This document shows, in pieces, positions 26,215 to 33,425 of a stretch of DNA of 64,000 nucleotides (position 1 is its first letter; each line of letters starts with the position of its first letter). The translations under genes and the position numbers were made by a program. Origin of the DNA: CAUZIB01 sp963663925 (GTDB lineage Bacteria > Acidobacteriota > Vicinamibacteria > Vicinamibacterales > UBA8438); assembly GCA_965237405.1 (NCBI GenBank), contig OZ250139.1, positions 1,860,001 to 1,924,000 of the forward strand, read 5' to 3'. Under the pieces are notes generated by a model. It was given only the letters and a program-made list of their open reading frames with translations. It was not told where the DNA came from and did no database searches.

Positions 26215-27960
26215 CTACCTGACCAGCAGCGGCAGCACCGGCATCAGGGCTATGGGCTCACCGGGTCGAAATAACCGCATCGGAAGCGTCGCCATCGCCG
26301 CCACCCGGTCGGCGGGAGTCACGAGCCACGGCGCCATCAACGATGTCACGCCAAAGTCGCTATTGATCATTTCGAAGAACGACCTCGAGCGAGGATAGCG
26401 CACGACGGTCACATCGCGGTCGGGCGCAATCCCAGCCTCGCTCTTTGCGATGGCCAGAGCGCGATCGAGACCGCCCAGTTCGTCGACCAAACCGAGCGCC
26501 TGAGCCTGTCGACCGGTCCAGACTCTTCCTTGCGCGATCGCGTGCACTTCGTCCCGGGTCATGTCGCGCCCCTCGGCAACCCGTGCGAGGAACGTCTCAT
26601 AGATCGCATCAACTTGCTCCTGCATGCGAACACGAGCCTGATCCGAGTACGGCGAGAACAAAGAGTTGATCTCCGACATCGCTCCATTAGTCACGGCTTC
26701 GACATTAACCCCCAGCTTCTCGAGTGTTTCGCCGATGGCAAGCTTTCCGACCATGACGCCGATCGATCCGGTAAGCGTCCCCGGTTGGGCCACCACAACG
26801 TCAGCCGGTGCCGCAAGGTAATAGCCGCCCGAAGCAGCCACATCGGACATCGAGACGATGAGCGGCTTATCTTCCTTCGCCAACTTCAACTCGCGCCAGA
26901 TGGTATCGGCGGCAATGGCCGCACCCCCCGGACTATTGATTCGCACCACGATGGCTTCGATCGTGTGGTCCTCGCGTGCCGAACGGATATCGCGCACCAT
27001 AGATTCCGAGCCAACGATTTGGCTGCCGACCATGTCATAGCCGCTCCCTCCGAGCGTAATCACGCCAGAAGCGTGAATCACGGCGATTCGCGGACCGCCG
27101 TTGAGACCGAGCGTCGCCGGGTCGAGCCGCCGGTACTCTGCGTAATCCAACCGCGCGGGCGCCGCGTCTTTCGACCAGACGTCTGCTACGAGTTCATCCT
27201 CATAGCGCAGTCCATCGACCAGCCCCTGTGCGACCGCCTCGGCGGGCACAAACGGACCCTGATCGATGGCACGCCTCACCGCCGACTCGCTCATTTGACG
27301 CCCTTCGACAATGGCGGCCACGAGCTGCTCGTAAAAGTCACGGTTCAGTGACTCCGACATCTCCCGATGCTCCGGCGTAAAGGTGGTCTCGGTATAGAGG
27401 TTGGGAGCAGTCTTGAACTCACCGGCATAAAGAAAATCAGGATAGGTCCCGATCTTGTCCAGCGCCTCGCGCAGAAACAGTTCGTATGTCGCCACCCCCA
27501 CCAGATCGAGTGGGCTGGTTGGCGTCAAGAAGATCTGCTCGGCTGCGGTCGCCAGGTAATACTGCTGTCCTCCGCCGTACTCAAGATAACTAATGAGCGG
27601 CTTACCAGACTCCCTAAAGTCCAGCATCGCGTCGCGAATTTCCTGTACCTTGGCCCACATCCCTTGCTCAAGCGATGGGATGACGACCACTCCCTCCACA
27701 CGATCGTCGAGCTTAGCTTTTCGGAGCGCTCCGACAACGTCATCCAGAGTGTTGGGTTGTCCGATGATCAGCTTCCCAAGTAAGTTGTTCGGGCCATGCT
27801 CGATCAGGCTGGTCGGCACCCGCAGCCACAGCACCGAACCGGACTGAACCGTTGGGCCTCGCGTTGCGAAAAAATACATGGCGAGCACGCCTCCAAACGA
27901 GACCAGCACCGCCAGCATGATGAACGTAAAGATGAACCGAATTCCGCGTGAAAGTGCCAC
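26215..27960 (-). CDS. sppA: Signal peptide peptidase SppA, long (67K) type
   Basis: 581 residues from GTG 27960, preceded by AGGAGG at 7 bases; the open frame goes 54 codons further but that part overlaps the tRNA gene region. N-terminal membrane helix (FIFTFIMLAVLVSFGGVLAMYFF), then two tandem ClpP/crotonase-like domains. Catalytic Lys of the first domain is in YAGEFKTAPNLYTE and the nucleophile Ser of the second in ASGGYYLAAPAD, as in E. coli SppA. It degrades cleaved signal peptides in the membrane. It ends 8 bases from the convergent ppiD gene. Confidence 0.94.
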   Translation of the reverse strand: MALSRGIRFIFTFIMLAVLVSFGGVLAMYFFATRGPTVQSGSVLWLRVPTSLIEHGPNNLLGKLIIGQPNTLDDVVGALRKAKLDDRVEGVVVIPSLEQGMWAKVQEIRDAMLDFRESGKPLISYLEYGGGQQYYLATAAEQIFLTPTSPLDLVGVATYELFLREALDKIGTYPDFLYAGEFKTAPNLYTETTFTPEHREMSESLNRDFYEQLVAAIVEGRQMSESAVRRAIDQGPFVPAEAVAQGLVDGLRYEDELVADVWSKDAAPARLDYAEYRRLDPATLGLNGGPRIAVIHASGVITLGGSGYDMVGSQIVGSESMVRDIRSAREDHTIEAIVVRINSPGGAAIAADTIWRELKLAKEDKPLIVSMSDVAASGGYYLAAPADVVVAQPGTLTGSIGVMVGKLAIGETLEKLGVNVEAVTNGAMSEINSLFSPYSDQARVRMQEQVDAIYETFLARVAEGRDMTRDEVHAIAQGRVWTGRQAQALGLVDELGGLDRALAIAKSEAGIAPDRDVTVVRYPRSRSFFEMINSDFGVTSLMAPWLVTPADRVAAMATLPMRLFRPGEPIALMPVLPLLVR

Positions 27961-28070
27961 GTCGCGGCCTCCTAGTAAAAGGTCAGGGTTGCGCAACAGA
28001 GTATAAGGGAAGCGCTCTTCGTCCTCTCTCGCATATCGGCACAGCGGACTGTCCAAACCAGTACGAGTGC

Positions 28071-28076
28071 TATACT
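28071..28076 (+). promoter_or_regulatory. Candidate -10 of the tRNA-Leu promoter
   Basis: TATACT, 16 bases before the first base of the tRNA. The matching -35 is poor (near 28048), so only the -10 is proposed. Confidence 0.4.
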
Positions 28077-28092
28077 CGATGGTCGCCCTCCA

Positions 28093-28180
28093 GCGGAAGT
28101 GGCGAAACTGGCAGACGCGCAAGCCTCAGGAGCTTGTGCCTCACAAGGGCGTGGGGGTTCGAATCCCCCCTTCCGCACCA
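28093..28180 (+). tRNA. tRNA-Leu (anticodon CAG), CCA encoded
   Basis: 88 bases. Acceptor stem GCGGAAG pairs with CTTCCGC, followed by discriminator A and an encoded CCA. The anticodon arm is CAAGC-CTCAGGA-GCTTG, giving anticodon CAG (codon CUG). A long variable arm (class II) and a T arm GGGGG-TTCGAAT-CCCCC confirm leucine identity. No integrase or attachment repeat lies next to it. Confidence 0.97.
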
Positions 28181-28185
28181 TTGAT

Positions 28186-28216
28186 CAGGCAAGGCCCGAT
28201 TCACGGGCCTTGTCTG
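28186..28216 (+). terminator. Hairpin after tRNA-Leu
   Basis: A 13-base stem (28186-28198 with 28204-28216, one G-T pair) around the loop ATTCA, starting 5 bases after the tRNA. The stem core is CAAGGCCCG/CGGGCCTTG. No run of T follows, so termination may be inefficient or the hairpin may act as a 3' end barrier. Confidence 0.65.
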
Positions 28217-28382
28217 ATCTCAAATCACGGAATAACTAACCAGTAGCTAACGAACGGATCGGGAAGGGCTTACTGAATCCCCGTCACTAGTGGGTTGGAT
28301 TCACACTTGCAGCTGTTCGGACCAGTTGCCCACGATATTGGTCTGACACCAAGCCGCCTATCTGCTGTCCGAGGCAGCACGA

Positions 28383-29456
28383 CTATTCCGGCGCCGGGAA
28401 ATACGCAACCCTGTCACCACGGTACGATCCCAGCCATATCTCGTCTCCGATTTGCGTCGCGGTAGTTGCCGCGATGAACCCTGGGATGGCGGGGTGCACA
28501 AAGATCCGATCGACTTCTAGGGTTTCCGGGTCGATCGCCGCCACGTTGGTAGTCTCCAGCGTCGGCTCTCGCTCTCCGCTGATCGAGTTACCGTCTTTAT
28601 CGGTATGCCCCGCCGCGAAAATCGTCGAACCGTCGGGTGACATCCGGAGGTTGTCAGGCCGGAACCCAAGTTGGACGACGTCCTTTTGAACCGGCGTCAC
28701 GCCACGCGATAGGCGTGTGAGCTTTTCCTCGGCCCATCCGGCGATGTACAAGAACTGTCCGTCCGCTGACACCTCAAGTCCGTTCGGTGCGGTATCCTCG
28801 CTCTCAGGCAGCAGCTCCCAGCCAGAATCGGTATGCCACTCCCACACACCAGCCCCAAAGCTCGTCGTGGCAAAGCCACCCTCAGGGAGGGCGACGACGG
28901 AATTCAAATGGGCCCCTTCTGGCGCTACGGCGCACCCGACCCATGCAAGACTCGGCGGCGTGGTTTGGACGCTGACTTCGAATGCCTCGATCGACTCCCT
29001 GGGTCCGTGATGCACAACTAGTAGGGTGTGGACGCTGTCTTCCCCTGGTTTGAGGTAGAGCCCGTGCGGCCGCGAGGTATCCGGGTTGGCAAAATCGATC
29101 GGACCGGAACATTCGGGATAGGTTTCGGCATCGAGTCGCTCTTCGCGGTCGGGCGTCGGAAACAGCACGGTCGAGGTCTTTTCGCTCACGTTGAGGAGAT
29201 GAAGCCGGCCACCCTCTCGAGCACCGGACGTGATGGCCCATTGCTCACCGGGGATGACGGCGATGTCCTCTGGACTAACCATGTCGCAGATGAACTGAAT
29301 CTCTCCAACTGGTTCACAGGGCACCTCACCCGTGACGGCAAAAGCTGGAGGGGGAGCAGGCGACTCCAGTACCGGTTCCGGAACAGACTCAGGTGCGTTA
29401 CAACCTAGTACAAATACTACGATTAATCCCAGTGGGACCACTTCCTGTATTCTCAC
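28383..29456 (-). CDS. Lipoprotein with SMP-30/gluconolactonase-like beta-propeller
   Basis: 357 residues from GTG 29456, which has AAAGGA four bases upstream. Type II signal peptide with lipobox VLGC, then a Pro-rich linker and a six-bladed propeller: SRPHGLYLKPG, GAHLNSVVALPEGGFATTSF, APNGLEVSADGQFLYIAGW and RPDNLRMSPDGSTIFAAG are the metal-site-type blades of SMP-30/arylesterase lactonases. Probably a periplasmic or surface lactonase; the substrate is unknown. Standing alone on the minus strand with 168 bases to the tRNA hairpin. Confidence 0.8.
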   Translation of the reverse strand: MRIQEVVPLGLIVVFVLGCNAPESVPEPVLESPAPPPAFAVTGEVPCEPVGEIQFICDMVSPEDIAVIPGEQWAITSGAREGGRLHLLNVSEKTSTVLFPTPDREERLDAETYPECSGPIDFANPDTSRPHGLYLKPGEDSVHTLLVVHHGPRESIEAFEVSVQTTPPSLAWVGCAVAPEGAHLNSVVALPEGGFATTSFGAGVWEWHTDSGWELLPESEDTAPNGLEVSADGQFLYIAGWAEEKLTRLSRGVTPVQKDVVQLGFRPDNLRMSPDGSTIFAAGHTDKDGNSISGEREPTLETTNVAAIDPETLEVDRIFVHPAIPGFIAATTATQIGDEIWLGSYRGDRVAYFPAPE

Positions 29457-29758
29457 GGTGTCCTTTCTTGACTGACGAACAGTCACCTGCCAGAAAATTC
29501 AACGCACGCTCCACATCTCAACGTGGAATACCACTCGTTAAGATGGCGGAGGATACGATTATCCCGCCGTGTACACCATTGATCAGACCCTTAAGATATC
29601 TCGATTCTTTTGCCCAGATCTTGAACGATCCAGCGGTGTCTAGGGAGTCTTCGAGGTCTCACCTGTACATGACGATCGCGGGCTAGATGATTCTCGCGCG
29701 AACCTAGCGCTGCTTAACCGCCCGTGCCATACTACTTGCCATAGAGTAGGAGGTTTAC
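29457..29758. other. Divergent intergenic stretch, no gene seen
   Basis: 302 bases between the propeller lipoprotein (minus) and the aldolase-like gene (plus). Nothing coding. It ends with TAGGAGG, a strong ribosome binding site six bases ahead of the next ATG. Confidence 0.6.
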
Positions 29759-30664
29759 ATGCGAGCAGGACTCATTTTTTCGTTAGTGGTGATTGTGATA
29801 ATAGTGGCGGCGTGGCCGCAAGCGCAGGAACCGGCTGCGGTAGCGGTCGATACTGCCGAGGGAAGCATTGACCCGATTCCGATCGACCCGGGCCGGCCGT
29901 GGGGTTGGGCGGTCAGAGCGTTCATGGACGACCCCAACCGGAAGCTGTACAACAAGGCCAAGGCAAAGCTGCTGTCGGGTGAGCAGGTTTTCAGTCACAC
30001 CCAGAGCCGGTTCGATACGGATCAATATTGCGAGGTAGCGAAGCACTACGACTACACCTGGTTCGAGATGCAGCATTCGCGGATGAGGTTCGATGAGGTC
30101 GAAGACATGATCCAGGCGTGCCCTCACGTTGGTGCGACACCCATGATCCGTATGCCGGATGCCAGAGACTCCAACATGCAGAAAGCGTACGACCTCGGGG
30201 TACTCGGTACCATTGTGCCCATGGTCGACGACGTGTACAAGGCGAGAGATGCCGCACGGCACGCGCGGTTCCCGCCAGCCGGCCGCCGAAGTCAGGGAGG
30301 CAGCGGACTCTGGAACAACTTCTTGAATCCAGGCGAGACCTACCGGAGTTCAATTAACGACAACATCCTCGTGACCGTCATGCTCGAGACCGTCGAAAGC
30401 GTGAACAACGCGTACGAAATTGCCTCGACTCCTGGGATTGATGTCCTCATTCTTGGAAACGGTGACATCGAAAGCTTTAGCGGCTACTCACAAGACACCC
30501 CCGAGTACGAGGAATTGTTGATGCGGGTTCGCAATGCAACCTATCGGGCCGGAAAATATTGGGGAAATGCGTGGGCGACATATGCGGAAGGTAACCGCCT
30601 GAGTCCCGATTCGCGGTTCCACCAAAACGGTCCGTCAAACGACGGTTGGTCGCCAGGGAATTAA
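29759..30664 (+). CDS. Exported HpcH/HpaI aldolase-like protein
   Basis: 301 residues. A clear signal peptide (LIFSLVVIVIIVAAWPQAQ, cleavage near 23) precedes an HpcH/HpaI TIM-barrel: KLLSGEQVFS, YTWFEMQHSRMRFDEVEDMI, PMIRMPDARDSNMQKAYDLGVLGTIVPMV, MLETVESVNNAYEIASTPGIDVLILGNGD. The family's GPAD metal/phosphate loop reads GNGD here. These aldolases are normally cytoplasmic class II enzymes for hydroxy-oxo-acids; export is unusual and hints at a changed substrate. Strong ribosome binding site TAGGAGG at the start. The following 227 bases hold no gene I can see. Confidence 0.82.
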   Translation: MRAGLIFSLVVIVIIVAAWPQAQEPAAVAVDTAEGSIDPIPIDPGRPWGWAVRAFMDDPNRKLYNKAKAKLLSGEQVFSHTQSRFDTDQYCEVAKHYDYTWFEMQHSRMRFDEVEDMIQACPHVGATPMIRMPDARDSNMQKAYDLGVLGTIVPMVDDVYKARDAARHARFPPAGRRSQGGSGLWNNFLNPGETYRSSINDNILVTVMLETVESVNNAYEIASTPGIDVLILGNGDIESFSGYSQDTPEYEELLMRVRNATYRAGKYWGNAWATYAEGNRLSPDSRFHQNGPSNDGWSPGN

Positions 30665-30891
30665 CGAGAACATACCGTACTTCAGCCGCTGGCCACAGCG
30701 CACACTGTAGGTCTCTGACTTGATACCTTTACCCTGCGTTGGCTTCGGAGATGTTACGAAGCCGGCGCAGGGTGATGTTTTTGGCGCGGTTCATGTTCCA
30801 GCCACGACAGGTTGACTGTCGGATGGTTTCGCAGCGTTCCGGCTGTGCACGACAACAGGACGGCATCTCGGTCGTGGCGACCAACGACGAA

Positions 30892-32391
30892 CTATTGGGT
30901 ACTGAAGACCGCTGCAAGCTCCGTTCGAAGGACCGAGTCCCGGACAATGGTGCGGCGATAGTAGTGCGACGGCCCTCGGTAGACATTACTGATTTGGAGC
31001 CACGACCGACCGGCGTTGTAGCCGTCGGTTGGCTCAAGTCCGTGCCCCTCCCGGTGCTCGTTGTAGCTCGTGTGGTTGAGGTGGGTCACGATATCCGGAT
31101 GCGGCAGTACGACCCGTCTGTCAAGCTGCTGCACGTAGTACTCGAGCTCATCACGACTCGCCGCCATAGGCGGATTATTGCGTGTCCCCTTGGTGTCATC
31201 AAACCCGAACTGTGTCGGCGCCCAGTAGGTCATGGGGCGGTGATAGACCGTATCGATCCCTTGATCTCGAACGATCTGAATCCATGCCAACAGATTACCG
31301 ATCGTGAAGTCACTATGCGCCCTGTTCAGACGCCCGCTGAAGACACGGGTAAACCGAGGCGTATAGATCCCGTAGTGCGTCATGCCGAAAAACGCGGGCA
31401 TCCGGCGGGCAAGGTCACGCGCTTCATTGGGGAGCTGGGCCAACTCGCCGCCAATGATCGCGAGCTCCTTCCCGCAGCAGGACCGGACGGCAGATCGAGC
31501 ATCCTGAACGGCCTGCACGAAATTCCCCCGAATCGTGTCGGTCTTCCAGATCCAGATCGGGTAATACCGACCGTTGAGCGTCAGGTAGTTGTCGTGGAAG
31601 TAGCCGGCTAACTCGACCATGTGTGAAACGAACGCTGTGCGCGTGCTTGAATCGTTGAAGTCGACGATCTCTTGGCCAACACTGTTCAGCTCAAACGGCA
31701 GGCGACCGAGGATCTCGTAAAGCCAGAGAAATCGTGTCAGATCCGGCTCATGGATCTGCTCGAGACCAGCCTGCATGTCGTGGAACAGCCTCGCCTGTTG
31801 TGAATTGAACGTGCTGATGGCGAAAACATCGACGCCTGATGCGTGGCCTTCCAGCCGCTGCTGGAGGTACACCGTACTGTCGAACGATTGGTACTGGCCT
31901 CTGAGCGGGGTCGAGCGTGCCCTGGCCCAACTGGCCGGCGTCGTGTACCAGGGGTAATAAGCAGCGATCGTCTGAAGTGAGGTGACGTCAGCAAAGGGAT
32001 CGAGTGCAAACCCCTCGGGAAACCGATCGAGAAGCTCGAACAGCAACTGGATATCCGTGTTCCCAACCGAATCGTCGCCATTGAGGTCGAAGGCAAAGTG
32101 GAAGGCCTCGTCGCGTGGCCGGGCGCCTTTCCTTCCCAGGAATTCCAGCAGGTCTTGTTCGTCGAACAACCCGTCGCCGTTGATGTCGCAGCGCTGTTTC
32201 CAGAATGTCACCGCCTCGAAGTACGCATCCGGGCTTCGCAGATCGCGCGACAGAACCAACCCCGCGCGGTTGGCCGGCGCCGCCGAGGCTTCACCGGAAA
32301 ACCAGCCTGCACCCACGGCGGCGAGGCACACGTCGAGGATGGAACGGAGAAAACGTCGCCTACCCGGCAGGCGCCGGGAGCCACCCCTCAT
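30892..32391 (-). CDS. Tat-exported dockerin-like plus GH99-like glycosidase
   Basis: 499 residues from ATG 32391 (an ATG at 32406 adds five). Twin-arginine type signal (GRRRFLRSILDVCLAAVGAGWF, cut near ASAA), then two EF-hand-type calcium loops as in dockerin type I repeats (DINGDGLFDEQDL and DLNGDDSVGNTDI), then a GH99/GH71-like barrel starting at IAAYYPWY with long aromatic-rich blocks (YYPIWIWKTDTI, FFGMTHYGIYTPRF, VYHRPMTYWAPTQFGFDD). GH99 enzymes act on mannans. Its start lies inside the 3' end of the NHL propeller gene, about 30-47 bases of overlap, suggesting coupling. Dockerin position before, not after, the enzyme is atypical. Confidence 0.75.
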   Translation of the reverse strand: MRGGSRRLPGRRRFLRSILDVCLAAVGAGWFSGEASAAPANRAGLVLSRDLRSPDAYFEAVTFWKQRCDINGDGLFDEQDLLEFLGRKGARPRDEAFHFAFDLNGDDSVGNTDIQLLFELLDRFPEGFALDPFADVTSLQTIAAYYPWYTTPASWARARSTPLRGQYQSFDSTVYLQQRLEGHASGVDVFAISTFNSQQARLFHDMQAGLEQIHEPDLTRFLWLYEILGRLPFELNSVGQEIVDFNDSSTRTAFVSHMVELAGYFHDNYLTLNGRYYPIWIWKTDTIRGNFVQAVQDARSAVRSCCGKELAIIGGELAQLPNEARDLARRMPAFFGMTHYGIYTPRFTRVFSGRLNRAHSDFTIGNLLAWIQIVRDQGIDTVYHRPMTYWAPTQFGFDDTKGTRNNPPMAASRDELEYYVQQLDRRVVLPHPDIVTHLNHTSYNEHREGHGLEPTDGYNAGRSWLQISNVYRGPSHYYRRTIVRDSVLRTELAAVFSTQ

Positions 32392-33331
32392 ACCATCTAA
32401 AGACATTGCCAGTGAGACTACCGATGAAGATCTCTCCAGACTGGCTCACGTTCAGCCAGTGCCCGGGGCTCTCCATGGAACCCAAAATATCTCCCGTGTC
32501 CATGTCGACCCTCATGATACGGCCCGCTAGGGTCGCGTACGTGTTGTTCTCGATGTTGTCGCGTTGAGTGATCACCCACACCTCGTCACTGGGGGTAATA
32601 AAGATGCTTTGCACCGATCCCAGGTGCATCCACATGTGGAGTAGCTCGCCATCCTCATCGAAGACCTGAACCCGATTGTTCTCGCGATCGCTAGCGTAGA
32701 CGCGACCCTGAGAATCCACCGCTACCGAGTGGACGATGTGAAACTCACCCGGCACCGTTCCGGGGCTACCCCACGCCGTTAGAAACGTACCGTCAGAAGT
32801 AAACTTCACGACCCGACTATTGCCATAGCCATCTGAAACATAGAGTTCATCGGAAGGCCCGAAAGCAATATCAGTCGGACGGTTGAAGGTCTTGTCATCG
32901 GTCCCGGCCTGCCCCTTGATGCCCAGGGTCAGCAGCAGCTCGCCGGCGTTGCTGAACTTCATGACCTGATGGTCGCGGCTATCGGTGACCCAGACGTTGT
33001 CATGACGGTCGACCCGTAGGCCATGCTCACTGCCGAACATCCCGCGTCCCCAGGAACGTAAGTACGTTCCCTTGGAATCGAAAACGATGATGGGATCGGC
33101 GGTCTCACCTCGTTGAAAGACGAAGACGTGCCCCATCGAATCCGTGGCCACGGCCGAGACGCGCCCGAATGTCCAACCTTCTGGCATGGTGTGGGGCTCT
33201 TCACCGAAGCGAATATCGACGCGGTAATGCAGCACACCCCCTTCGTGCGGATGCCATCCTTGCTGGGCAGCCGCGGCGGCTGGCAGTACGAGGATCAACA
33301 CCATAAGTCTGAGAAGTCTTTCCCAAGCCAT
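32360..33331 (-). CDS. Exported NHL-repeat propeller (peptidyl-alpha-hydroxyglycine lyase-like)
   Basis: 323 residues with signal peptide (LLRLMVLILVLPAAAAAQQ). Six NHL blades with repeated motifs such as EHGLRVDRHDNVWVTDSRDHQVMKFS, RPTDIAFGPSDELYVSDGYGNSRVVKF, VHSVAVDSQGRVYASDRENNRVQVF. This is the arrangement of the lyase half of peptidylglycine amidating enzymes, but bacterial members mostly have unknown roles. Secreted or periplasmic. The Tat/GH99 gene begins before this one stops, so they form a pair. Confidence 0.82.
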   Translation of the reverse strand: MAWERLLRLMVLILVLPAAAAAQQGWHPHEGGVLHYRVDIRFGEEPHTMPEGWTFGRVSAVATDSMGHVFVFQRGETADPIIVFDSKGTYLRSWGRGMFGSEHGLRVDRHDNVWVTDSRDHQVMKFSNAGELLLTLGIKGQAGTDDKTFNRPTDIAFGPSDELYVSDGYGNSRVVKFTSDGTFLTAWGSPGTVPGEFHIVHSVAVDSQGRVYASDRENNRVQVFDEDGELLHMWMHLGSVQSIFITPSDEVWVITQRDNIENNTYATLAGRIMRVDMDTGDILGSMESPGHWLNVSQSGEIFIGSLTGNVFRWYEGWLPAPAG

Positions 33332-33425
33332 TCAGGGTCCCTTTTTCCTGGCAGTGTAATGCACGCCGGAGATCATGGCACTATCTCCGCTGGTCGGTAG
33401 GAATCTCGGATAGCGTCAGGATGAA

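Noticed and set aside
28093..28382. Integration site at tRNA-Leu
   Set aside because: No integrase gene, no repeat of the tRNA 3' end, and ordinary genes on both sides.
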